Source: Datisca glomerata (Eukaryota; Streptophyta; Magnoliopsida; Cucurbitales; Datiscaceae). Taken from it: a stretch of DNA of 64,000 nt. The notes beneath the pieces are model-generated. The model was not told the origin of the DNA. It did no database searches and saw nothing but the letters and a program-made list of their open reading frames with translations. The stretch spans positions 1,022,260 to 1,086,259 of the forward strand of contig QANY01002235.1 of assembly GCA_003255025.1 (NCBI GenBank), read 5' to 3'. Both the position numbers and the translations under genes were made by a program. This document shows, in pieces, positions 46,861 through 58,436 of this stretch; within the stretch, counting starts at the first letter, position 1; each line of letters opens with the position of its first letter.

Positions 46861-48570
46861 GTTGTTATCCCTGTAAATATTCACGAGTCAAGAAGTCAGG
46901 AAGAGAGTTCTGTTCACCTTTGATATATTCAATATCAAAGTCAAATACGGATAAAATACTCTACCAAGAGGCAAATATCTATTTTGATGCAAGATTTTTT
47001 GCACATCTTTTTTAAATATTTTTTTAGCAGCAGAGTAATCAACTTGGATTAGAAAATGTTGATTCAGTAAATCATTCTGGAATTTAAGAAGACACTTAAC
47101 TATAGCTCAGCATTCCTGTTTAATAGTAGGATAGTTTTTAGTTGGCCATTTCCAAGTTCCAGATGTGAATCTTAACAGTTCTTCTTTCTGTTTATGGGGG
47201 TTGAGCTGTTTGAGAATACCTCCATAGCCAAAATTGGAAGCATTGGTTTCTACAATTTTTTTAACGGCTAGAGTATTTTCTGGAGTTCAAGGAGTAGGAT
47301 TTTTCTGAAGTCTATTATTAAGAATAGAGGTATCCTGTGCTAACTACGGGTAAAAGTCATGAATATAATTAAGACTTCCTAGAAACCATTGTAGTTGAGT
47401 CTTATCCTTGATTTCATCTGAAAATTTAGAAGCGAAATCAATACTACAGTTAATAGGGATAATAGTGCCATTAGAGATATTTTGGCCTAAAAAGCTCACC
47501 GTTGTTTGAAATATTTTCATTTTACTGGCGGACAGAACTAAGCCCTTTCTGTTATTCACATGCTTGAAAATGTTCAAATGTTTAATATGCTGATCTATAG
47601 AGGATGAAAAGATTAAGACATCATCTATATAATAGATAATGAATGTAGTATAAGCATTAAATATATCATTCATGTATGCTGGAATTTAGAAGAACCATTT
47701 TAACTCCAAAGGGTAAAACACTTCATTCATAATGGCCAAAAGGTACTGTAAAAATAGTTTTATACATGTCCTGTTTAGCTATTTGTATTTGCCAAAAGCC
47801 TGATTTTAAATCAAATTTAGAGAAAATCACAGAATCATACAGTCTGTCAAGCAGATCTTTTTTTGTTAGGTTTAGGATATCTTATCCACTGTAAAGCATC
47901 ATTAAAGGGTTTATAATTGATCACTAACCTAGATGATCCTCTTTCAATTTCAGCATTTTTATTAACATAGAAGGCAGTACAACTCCAAGGAGATTTAGTG
48001 GGCCTAATTAACTTTTTCTGTAGAAGGGATACAATTTCTATTTTACATATCTCAAAATATTCTTTTTTCATCTGGCTAGGTGTGGATTTAGTAGAAATAT
48101 TTTTCTCATTAAAATCTAGATTATAATGTAGAGATATGATATGTTTCTTTCTATCCTAAAAAGTATTAGGGATGTCACCATAGATTTCTGTTTTGAATTC
48201 ATGTAGAATTATCTTTATTTTATTCTGTATTGTAGGTTGTTGTATACATTGATCAATAGCCAGAAAGTGGATTTCTTTCTGTATCAAATTTAACTAGTTA
48301 CTTTTATTTTCAATAAGATATTTGATGAGATCAACTTCTATTGTATACGATTTTGTAATAAATGCAAAGGTAATATTAGAATTGTTAATTATAGTATGGA
48401 TACCAAAGGTATCAATTCTTGTAATAGGCATAATGGAAATGAAAAAGGGATTGCCTAGAATAATATTTTATGTCATGTTTTTTATTAGCACAAATGATGC
48501 AGATAAGCAAACACCATGTTTGCATACAAAAGCTTCAGGTATTTTATACTAGATTTCATAGAATTTCCAC
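46861..48570 (-). pseudogene. Viral RT-RNase H, copy C
   Basis: Minus-strand fragments: MKKEYFEICKIEIVSLL (48071) and PTKSPWSCTAFYVNKN, then a broken middle, then IYYIDDVLIFSSSIDQH (catalytic motif near 47630) and SFLGQNISNGT to 47344, then RNase H to about 46900. The frame is lost at least at 47847 and 47680. Confidence 0.8.
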
Positions 48571-50981
48571 TAGACTTGTAAGAGATTTAGTGGTTTTTTG
48601 GAAGTATTTGATCGGGATTAAACGGTCATGGATACCATTCATATTAGCACCACTATCAACTAGAACAATGGCATCTGTAATGATAAAATTTGGTATGAAT
48701 TACTAGGGTAATCTTAGTTTACCATTTCTGGAACATGACCTGGTTAATGGGATTGGTCTGAATAGGGGTAATGGGATTGGTCTGATCTGGGGTAGCCTGA
48801 TCTAGAGTTTGACTAGGCTGATCTGGTGAGAAAGTCATAGCTGAGTCTACAGGGGTTTTCACTTTGATAGTAGACAGTTTAAGGAGATTGAGATCCTGGG
48901 AAAAGATTTGATTAGCAGTCTTGAGCTACTGAATTTCAGACTTAATTATATTAATTTTTATTTTTAAATCAGAAATGGTAACATGTTTGTTAGGTAAACA
49001 ATCTTGTTGAATACGATTTAAGAGCTTTTTCATACTGTAGTTTTCAATGGGTCTGATATCAGGAGTAGTAAATGACTTATAGCAGGTTCCTAAAAACTTT
49101 AATTTCATTTCTGGATCAGTTATCTGGTCAGCTATGGCGAGAAGAGATCGTTGGGTATCAATTAAGACATTAAGGTCGGGTCCAATTAGATCTAGATCAT
49201 TCATTTCAACTATTGCCTTCCAATAGTTAATTTCAGTTATTGTGTTACATATCTTAGAGCAACAAGGCTGGTCTGGCTGGTTATAGGTGGTGGAAGAGTC
49301 AGACACAGAACCATAGATATGTGCCACGTTATCATCTGTACTTTCTTTGTTAGAACTGTCTTCGGAGAGACAATTTAGGATTTTCTATTGAGTTCATCAA
49401 GAGATAATTCACTGAGTATTTTCTTAAATTTGGATCAGCATTCATTCACAAAGTGTCCCGGTAATCCACACTTATAGCATGTGGCTTTGTCTTTGGGATT
49501 GGAATGAGATTTCTTCAAATGTGGCATATCTCTATATCTAGATTCTTTATGTCTAGATTTCTTTTTGGAAGAGTATTTTTTATGAGATTTGTAGGGCTTA
49601 GACGTGGAAGTCCTATGAGGTTTAGAAGGGGAATAATACTGGATTTTAGTATCGTAGGCAAATTGATTGCAAAATTCACCCAATTCTTTTCTGTTATCAA
49701 GGTTTTAATGTTTCATCATATGATGTAGTTTCATATCATTGCAAAGTCCTAGTCCTTGTTCAATGACAAGGGCAATGAGATGGCTATAGGTATACTGGTC
49801 ATATAGAATATCCATTTGATCATGTTTATCTCTGAGATTTCTATGAACTCATTCAGTAAAACGATTTGGGAGACCATCGATCAATTTAGCCTTCCAAAGT
49901 TCGCTGTTGACGTCACCTCTTTGCATGAATTTCATAAGAAAGACATCTTTATACCATCAGAAGTGGGTTAAAAAAGGGCATATCAGATTTTGTAGAAGTT
50001 CACGATGTCTGTCAGTATTAACAATTTCTGGGCCAAGAAAGTGATGGATGATGGATTGGGCCAGATTATAACAAGCATTTTCTGTTCTGGTCTGGGTACC
50101 AGTGATAGGGTCGATGTTAATCTTAAAGGAATTTAAGATTTCTAGTCGTTGACTTTCAGTGATACAGTTGTCCCACCATCTCTTAAGTGTTCCTGTAAAA
50201 CCATTGACCGACAGATCTGGTGATCTGTATTATCATTCTTCTTGCAAATAGAAGAATACATAATCATTTGATGGATAGTTTCAAAGACTTGGTACTCAAA
50301 TTTGTCATCTATGTTCCATTCATAAATGGGTTTGCCATGATTTGATTTCTGTTAATGAAGGAAATCTTCTTCATACAAGAGGCCTTGAGGGGTAGGTCTA
50401 GGATAATAATACCTACTAGGTCTTGTTAACGCCATACGAGTAGTAGGTCATTTAGAGTAGCAAGAGGAGAGTTTATTTATGATGTCATCAAAGTTTTTCT
50501 GGATATCCAGAATTTGGGATAAAGAAAATTCTTCAGATTCTTCTTGATGGGGTTAATCATCCTGATTCATCATGTTCAGTTGACCTGAAGAAGTTTCAGG
50601 TGTGGAGATCTTATGATTTTTTATTTTTCCCATAAAGGTTTCCATAAAATCATCCTCCTTCTTATTAGATTTTAATTTAAAAATTTGGACATCAAGAGGG
50701 GGTTTGAGCGTGACGGGTTCAATATTAAGTTTTTGTTTTTCAACTAGATGAGGCTTAGTAATCTATGTCTCCTATATGAGGCTTAGTAATCTATGTCTCC
50801 TCTATCCTAGTTAACTTTGTACCAACAGTTTGAAGGAAGAGATTGGTATAATTATTCTGTTTAGTTAAGGGTAGAATGTCTTTAATCTTAACAGACTCCT
50901 GATGATTAAATTTCTCTGGGACTTCAGTATAGAGGTTGATAACTAAAAGGTTTCTAATTCCCATTTCCTGGAGCAAGTACT
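48571..50981 (-). pseudogene. Viral capsid/zinc-finger and protease, copy C
   Basis: The protease motif LVDSGANMNGIH is readable near 48660 (catalytic DSG kept). A complete CCHC knuckle CYKCGLPGHFVNEC lies at about 49480-49435, and basic Lys/Ser-rich sequence precedes it. The capsid core is recognisable (reverse of about 49900-50350) but frameshifted. The segment ends at 50981 where copy D begins on the opposite strand. Confidence 0.75.
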
Positions 50982-52725
50982 AGTGGAAATTCCAATATAA
51001 AATACCTGAAGCTTTTGTATACAAATAAGGTGTTTGCTTATCTGCATCATTTGTGTTAGTAAACAACATGACACAAAGTATTATTCTAGGCAATCCCTTT
51101 TTAAATTCCATTATGCCTATTACCAGAATTGATACCTCTTGTATCCATATTGTAATTAACAATTCTGATATTACCTTTGTATTCATTACAAAATCGTATA
51201 CAAAGGAAGTTGATCTCATCAAACATTTTTATTGAAAATAAAACTAACCAGTTAAATTTGATACAGAAAGAAATCCAATTTCTAACTATTGATCAATGTA
51301 AACAACAACCTACAATATAGAATAAAATAAAGATAATTCTACATGAATTCAAAACAGAAATCTATAGTGACATCCCTAATACTTTTTTGGATAGAAAAAA
51401 ACATATCATATCTCTACCTTATAATCCCGATTTTAATGAGAAAAATATTCCTACTAAATCCAGACCTATCCAGATGAAAAAGCAATCTTAAGAGATATGT
51501 AAAACATATATTGAATCCCTTCTACAAAGAAAAAGTTAATTAGACCCAGTAAATCTCCTTGGAGTTGTACTGTTTCTATGTTAATAAAAATGTCGAAATT
51601 GAAAGAGATCACCTAGGTTAGTGATCAATTATAAATCACTTAATGATGCTTTACAATAGATAAGATATCATATACCTAACAAAAAAGATCTGCTTGACAG
51701 TCTGTATGATTCTATGATTTTCTCTAAATTTGATCTAAAATCAGGCTTTTGGCAAATACAAATAGTTGAATAGGACATGAATAAAACTGCCTTTACAATA
51801 CATTTTATCCATAATGAATGGAATGTTTTACCTTTAAAAATGGTCCTTCTGAATTCTAACATATCATGAATGATATATTTAATACTTACACTACATTCAT
51901 TATCTGTTATATAGATGATGTCTTAATATTTTCATCCTCTATAGATCAACATATTAAACATCTAAACATTTCAAAGCATGTGATTAACAGAAATGGCTTA
52001 GTTCTGTCCGCTAGTAAAATGAAAATATTTAAAACAACAATACTCTTTTTACGCCATAATATCTCTAATGGCACTATTATCCATATAACCGTAGTATTGA
52101 TTTCACTTCTAAACCTCCAGATAAAATCAAGGATAAGACCCAACTACAACGGTTTCTAGGAAGTCTTAATTATATTCGTGACTTTTACCCGCAGTTAGCA
52201 CAGGATACCTCTATTCTTAATAATAGACTTCAGAAAAATCCTGCTCCTTGGACTCCATAACATACTCTAGTCGTTCAGAAAATTAAAGAACAAATTAAAC
52301 AGTTATATTGCTTATCTCTGCCTAATCCTAATTGGCATAAAATTGTAGAAACGAATGCTTCCAATTTAGGCTATGAAGGTATTCTCAAACAGCTCAACCC
52401 CCATAAATAAAAAGAAGAACTGTTAAGATTCATATCTGGCACTTGGAAAGGGCTAGCTAAAAACCATCCTACTATTAAACAGGAATGCTTAGCTATAGTT
52501 AAGTGCGCTTTTAAATTCCAGGATGATTTACTGAATCAACATTTTCTAATCCGAGTTGATTGTTCTGCTGTTAAACAAATATTTAAAAAAGATGTGCAAA
52601 ATCTTGCATCAAAACAGATATTTGCCTCTTGACAGAGTATTTTATCCGTATTTGACTTTGATATTAAATATATCAAAGGTGAACAGAACTTTCTCCTTGA
52701 CTTCTTAACTCGTGAATATTTATAG
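50982..52725 (+). pseudogene. Viral protease C-part, RT and RNase H, copy D
   Basis: Lacks the protease active site because it begins downstream of it. The RT catalytic motif YIDDVLIFSSSIDQH is at about 51910; earlier blocks (SPWSCT, KFDLKSGFWQIQIV) are frameshifted. RNase H ends FDIKYIKGEQNFLLDFLTREYL with Trp-to-stop TGA at about 52630. Clearly non-functional. Confidence 0.78.
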
Positions 52726-52735
52726 GGATAACAAC

Positions 52736-54037
52736 ATGAGTAACCGAAGTTGTGGCCGTGGTCCTCGTAGCCGAGGAAGAGGCAGAATCAATATGTAACA
52801 ACAGGTAGAAGGCATTTTTTTGCCAACAAAATTTCCCAGTGTTCAAGAGGCTAATACTCGCAAGAGTACAAAAGATATCCTCTTGACCCCTGAAAAATAT
52901 ATTCCCAACAGTATTTCTGAGGAAATTATCCTCACTATTGAAACCGAAGATGAAAAATGGATTTCTGATCCATGGGAGTTTAAGCGTAGATATCTCTCCA
53001 CCCAATAGTATCCAACCAGATTTGAACATTACAGATATATCTATGAGGCTATCATAGTCCAATCTAGTACCGTGGTAATTAGACGTACTTTCCATGATTC
53101 TAACAGAAACACCAGCCCTATTACCTTTAGTAAGGTTGTCATCCGAAATTTTATTTCTATCAATCAATGGGGTCTTCATCCTCATACCACCAGGATCATA
53201 GAAATTCATGAAAAAGAGGTGAAATACAATTATTAGGATTATATTGAATCATTCACCTACACATTCTATTACCAGAATCATATCCATAATCATACATGGT
53301 TCATCCGTATTTGTCTTGATGTTCTTACTCTTGGTTTTCCAAATTGGTTCTTACTATGGTGGGATAAATTTGGAATTACCCTTGAAACTCTTCTAGAACA
53401 AATCTAAACTAAATTTAGGGAATGGCATGCTACTTATTCCCTTCTACCCGTTAACAAAAATATTACAATCTCTAAATCTTTAATTCATTTTATTATCCGA
53501 TTTAATATCCATTGGATCTAGAAATGGGATCTAAAATTTGAATATCAAAATGGGATCAACCTACTAAAGCGTATTTTCTTTACCAAATGGTGGGATAAAG
53601 CAATGAATCATCACCTAACAGAACTTGTAAAAATAATCAAAGCACATTCTCAAGCATGCTTTGAAGCCATCCTTAAGGCCCTACCGACATCAACAAGAAA
53701 CCCATTTCTTAATGCTCAGAATATGATTAAACAGAAATATCATAATCTCAGTGAAAAGGAATTAGTAATTAAAACTATGTATTTTGTTAAAAACCAATTT
53801 CTCCATGTCTTTGTTCCCGAAAATACCTCCATGGGAACATCCAGCTCACAACACAGTCAGTAGACTAATGCTGACCCAATTGAAGAAAATACTTTCAGCA
53901 TCTTGGCCGATAAAAGCCAAGACCCTGAAGAAGAATCTGATCTGCCAGAACCAACTATTACAGACTTTTGGGATTCATTGACCACTATCATCTTAGAACA
54001 TATCGAAAAGGACAAGAAAGGCAAAGCTAAAGTCTAG
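52736..54037 (+). pseudogene. RG-rich viral ORF, copy D
   Basis: The start ATG at 52736 follows the RNase H stop by a few bases. TAA appears within the RG box (about 52797). Further Trp-to-stop changes occur (TAG near 53234 and near 53518). Family segments are otherwise readable: NWFLLWWDKFGIT near 53340 and a C-terminal TDFWDSLTTIILE near 53960. Terminal stop about 54035. Confidence 0.72.
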
Positions 54038-54927
54038 TCTGATATGCCAGTTCAGCAGAATCCACTACCAGACGCAGCAAACTACTTTAATAAAGTAGTC
54101 ATCAACCGGAACGTAAATGATGATTCTATCTCCCACCTACAGAAAAGATAAACCTACTTTTCTCAATAGTAGATTTCCACTCAGCGCGAAGATAAGGATT
54201 GAATGACTCCAGCTCAGCCAGGACACGCCATCTTATCTTTCCATGTAGCATAATTACTTTTATGTACCATAGTTACTTTATGTACCACAGTTACTTTGCT
54301 ACTACTTTTGTAATCTATATAAGGGACTCTCACCCTTTGTTGAGGTAACAAGTTTGAAAAACCCTTAGTTTGTTTTAGGAGCTCATGTGTTGAGTAAATA
54401 AAATTCTCTCCTTTCTCTCAACTCTCTCTCACTAAACTCTCTCTCTCTCTCTCCTCTCTTATTGCACATACCAAGATATTGAACGAACCTTGAGGTAATA
54501 TAAAGTTTCTTCTCTAAGGAGCCCAACAATGCTTCTCTCAACTCTAAGTTTCCCTCTTTAATTTAACAATAGTTTTTCATGAGACCATGTATGTGATAAC
54601 TTAAACCTAATATAACCTTTACTATAATATCTAGTATTCATGATCCATGCTAACTCGAAGGCACTCATTATGTAACTATAAAGGCTGGGGAAGCAATCAT
54701 TGTAGACTACAGTAAATTCAGAAAATAATCAATGAATAATTAGTGGGATGTCACCCAAGTCGCGTATAGGTAAGGTCCGTTGAGAATGGATTACGTTAGG
54801 ACCGTTGACCCAAGTAAAATGTTGATAGACATGCTAATTATGAGTTCTTTTGGTTTTTGAATTGACTGGGTCTATAGTGATTAACCCCCTCACTTAAGAG
54901 GTGCATGTTGGTTAGCTGTAAGTTGGT
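54038..54927 (+). promoter_or_regulatory. Viral intergenic/promoter region, copy D
   Basis: Homologous to 41581-42397 of copy B. A TATA box at 54316-54322 with GGGACTCTCACCC just after it; AATAAA at 54397; a CT-rich leader at about 54412-54462. It ends at the first four bases of the primer site. Confidence 0.75.
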
Positions 54928-54947
54928 GTGTGTGTGTGTGTGTGTGT
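54926..54947. repeat. (GT)11 microsatellite at the right end of copy D
   Basis: Dinucleotide run directly following the truncated primer site; it marks the junction with non-viral DNA. Confidence 0.9.
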
Positions 54948-56147
54948 ATTAATAAGTAATCCCATTTTTAAAATTAGATTCGGATATAAAAAAAAGATAT
55001 GTATAGTTTTGCACGCACAAAAAATATTTAGACTTCAAACTCAAATTTCAAATTTGAATAAGAAAATTTTATTGATTCATTTCTATATCTAATTGATACG
55101 TGATTGAATGGAAGTACTATCATGTATTAGAATGTAAGAAAATGCATATGTCTATTTCAATTTCTTCATATACCCGATATGGTAGGTGCGTGAAATATAG
55201 AAAAAATGTAGCATTAACGAATTTTCAATTGTGGATACATACGTATCCTTATCATACTAAAATGACTGTTATTATTAGGGGAGAGAGAGATGTAAAAATG
55301 GAGGAAAATGGTAAAAGAGGAGAAAAAAATGAAGAAATGAATACAATTTGAATTTGCAAGAATCAAAATATGAGAAAAATGGTAAAGTTTTACCGTTTGA
55401 ATTTGCAGGAATTAAGGATTTTCATATCAATAGTGAATTAAAAAAATGGAGAGAGATAAAGAGTGATATATAATATCTCTTTCAAATATTAATTTACTAT
55501 TAATATGGAGAGAGTGAGAGAGGCAAAAGAGAGAGAGAGAGTTCGGTTATAGAGAAAGAATCCGATTAAGATATAGAGAGAGATAATTAATAGATATTAG
55601 AGAGAGAAAAGAGGAGAGAGAGAGTCCAGTTATAGAGAAAGAGAATCTGGTTAAGATATAGAGAAAGATTAATAATATTTAAATTAAAAAATAAAAAGTT
55701 ATATTAGTAACTAATTAAATAGGAAACTATGAAATTTAATTCAATTTGCTATATTGATTGTTTTTTAGAAAATTGTTATATTTGATATTTTTCAAAAAGT
55801 GTGGACAAAATTGAATTTACAATTATAAAGTCTGAAAAGGAATTATTTGAACCAGCCGCCATGTCATAAAGGAAAAATCTCAGAGCCAATCAAAGAAGAG
55901 ACAACGAATCACTAACGTGGCAACCAAAAATAACCATAAGATTAAATGAACGAACGAGATCAATTCAGATTAATATCAAGGACTGCGTCAAAGAAGAATA
56001 TTCTTTATATCCCTTTTATGTTGTGAGTAGATCAAGTAAATCATATTTTATATAACAATTAATGTTCAAACTGAGCCTATAAATAAGGGGCCAGCCTTTG
56101 TAATCAGCAGATTCTGAACACACAAAAAAACTAGCACAACATTTGTT
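54948..56147. other. AT- and GA-rich spacer with a promoter-like TATA box
   Basis: Holds an 83-bp imperfect tandem duplication in GA-rich DNA (units at about 55541 and 55624, sharing TTATAGAGAAAGA and GATTAAGATATAGAGA-like text). Near the end CTATAAATA (56077-56085) is followed 30 bp later by a plausible start site (GATTCTGAACACAC), which may be the U3/R of a retrotransposon LTR or a host promoter. No ORF of note. Confidence 0.45.
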
Positions 56148-58421
56148 GGGGGTTATAACCTCAAAGCATGTGTATTGACATTTTGATATAAAATTTAAAG
56201 AGGATTACATTTTTCTTATAATTGTTCTTTTAAATTTTTATTAAATAATTTATATAAATATCTGAAAATTTCATATTCATTAATGAGACTATGATATTGT
56301 ATAAGTACGAGAGGATTAATAAGATCATAGATGATAAATAAAATTATCAGCAACATATTAAAGTATGAAATCTTAAATGAATAGTTACTAGTACGGTTCA
56401 CTAAGAATTATTAATGCGTGTGATCTAAATCTGGTCATTGATGTGGATAGACATCTTAGTGAAGATATTTCATATAATAAGATTATATATGACAAGACCG
56501 ATGTGAATTAATATATTTATTAACGTGCCGTTCATTATAAAGATTTAATACACATCAATTCGATGATCATATGCAGATTAGTCTGAATCTTGAGTAGTCA
56601 TGAACTCTTATGCATGTCTATTGGATATTTTGATTCACTCGTTAAGGTTTGTTTGTTAATAAGGCCAGTGACTTTTGTTTTGGAGATTCATTGATGTGGA
56701 TTGGTTGACTGGAGACATTATCTTACAAGATTCGGAATCTAAGATTTTTTAACAGATCGTATATTGGTTTCATTAAGTGTTAATTCTAGAACTGAATTGT
56801 TACTGAGCTCAAATTTATAATAAAATTATAAATTAGTCATTCACTAGTGGATTAATGGTACTTAAGGATTAAGAGGTAATTAGAAGGGTAAAATGATAAT
56901 TTTAACCAATTCTATTTTGCGAACCAATAATTAGAGGACAGAACTACATGAAATAATTATGTCAGTGGACAACACGAGAATACTCTGTAAATACATTCTA
57001 TAATCTATAAGAGTGCAATTTCATATTTATAGTGGAGTAAAAATGAAAGTAATAAATAAGATTATTTAATTAAAGAGTTTAATTAATAATCAAGTTTATT
57101 GGAGCTTAGGATTATAAGTTCTCAAGTCACCTCTATACTACGCTGTCTAGGGTGGTGAATATTTTAGCACATGAGGAAAGGACTAACTTACAAAAAAAAA
57201 TTATTCTGCGACAAGTACATAATTATGAGATAATTATGTAAGATCAATTAATTAAGAATCAATTAATTGAATTATCATATATTTAAATATAATTTTTGGA
57301 AATTATATATAAATAATTATCAATTTTTTAATTATCAATAAGTGAGTCAGAATATGTAATTTATGAAATTAGATAATTAAATTATTATTAGATAATAATT
57401 TAAATCAACTAAATCTAAATCTGTTATTTGTGAAATAACAGATAAGTTAGTTGATAGGGATAATCAGATATGTTAATTTTGAAATAATTGATATCTAGAT
57501 AATTATCTGATTAAAATAAATATTTAATTCATAATAATTGCCATGTGTCAATCACTGATACGATATCAGAATTGACATGGACTACTGTGGTGCCACGCGG
57601 CACCACAGTAGTGAGTTGGTAACACTATAATGCCACATGGGACTATAGTAGCGAGTGTGCAACATTGTAGACACAGTGTCGTGAGACAATGTGCTGGCTC
57701 ACAACACACTGCAGTGCCATTGCACAATTGTAGTGGAATTACTTCAATTGGTAATTTTACAATGAAATATTATTTCAGTTTATCCGTAAAAATCTTATAC
57801 GCCATTATCAAGAATATATACAGATATTATTCTAATGGCCGTCGTTGTTGAAAGAAGAAGAAAGAATTAGTTTATCAGATCATCGGTTCGTCAATCAAAA
57901 ATTGAATTGAGAACATGATTGTTGTCAGAGAGATTTTCTTCTATGATTAAACGTTAATCAAATCTCTAAAAAAGAATAATCATCACATTTTTTTAGAGAA
58001 TCGTTTCACTAAAGTCTTTCTCAGTAAATCTCTTGATCTCATGAGTTAACAACATCTAAACACAGAAAAGTGCCTTGTAATATTCTATGTGCCCACACAC
58101 GTCCTAGTGCATTGAGGATTGACTTAGAAGATCTTGGTGTGGATCTCGGAGTCTACTCATCGTTGGAACGATTTCATGGAAACCAAGGATCGATCGGTCT
58201 TGCAAGGAAACATGATATAGACTACAAGAGGCATATGATTCCTAATCTTGTATGTTGTAGATTTTACTTTAAATACAAATGGATCCTGACTGATTGAAAA
58301 ATAGTTTTCAACAAAAGTTATTATTTAGTTATCGTGGTATTGCGCAAATTTTATTTTATTAAGAGTTTTGATTTTTATTAAAAGTTTAATTTTTTAAAGG
58401 CCACGCGCCGCAACGCAAACA
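56148..58421 (+). repeat. Candidate 5' LTR of the copia element
   Basis: Starts TGTTGGGGGTTATAACC and ends GCAACGCAAACA, giving TG...CA ends. It is followed by a degraded tRNA-Met primer-site-like sequence (58424-58435). The length of about 2.27 kb is long for a copia LTR, and the TATA box just upstream (56077) suggests the true LTR might begin earlier. The 3' LTR lies outside the window, so this cannot be verified. A perfect 13-bp-stem hairpin lies at 57582-57611. Confidence 0.4.
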
Positions 58422-58436
58422 AGTAGTATCACAGCG
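58422..58436 (+). other. Degraded tRNA-Met primer-site-like sequence of the copia element
   Basis: AGTAGTATCACAGCGG resembles the AGTGGTATCAGAGCGG commonly found after plant copia LTRs, with two differences. It supports placing the LTR end at 58421. Confidence 0.5.

Larger units (their letters stand above)
46563..50981 (-). mobile_element. Endogenous pararetrovirus copy C, second lineage, minus strand
   Basis: On the minus strand from 50981 down: capsid region, zinc knuckle, protease, RT, RNase H and the start of the RG-rich ORF, which ends at the AT repeat. Movement protein, primer site and intergenic region are absent. It differs from copies A/B at roughly a fifth of positions where I compared RT, but is close to copy D, so C and D form a separate lineage. 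Many stops and frameshifts. Confidence 0.85.
50982..54927 (+). mobile_element. Endogenous pararetrovirus copy D, second lineage, plus strand
   Basis: Begins inside the protease, directly abutting copy C head to head, then runs through RT, RNase H, RG-rich ORF and the intergenic region. It stops within the primer site: only TGGT is left before a (GT)n tract. It carries its own TATA box (TATATAA, 54316-54322) and a polyadenylation signal AATAAA (54397-54402). All ORFs are broken. The first 2.06 kb is an inverted copy of 46563-48571. Confidence 0.85.

Noticed and set aside
57630..58297. Short ORFs (73 and 75 codons) in the candidate copia LTR
   Set aside because: No homology recognised and no sign of coding; they lie in probable LTR or leader sequence.
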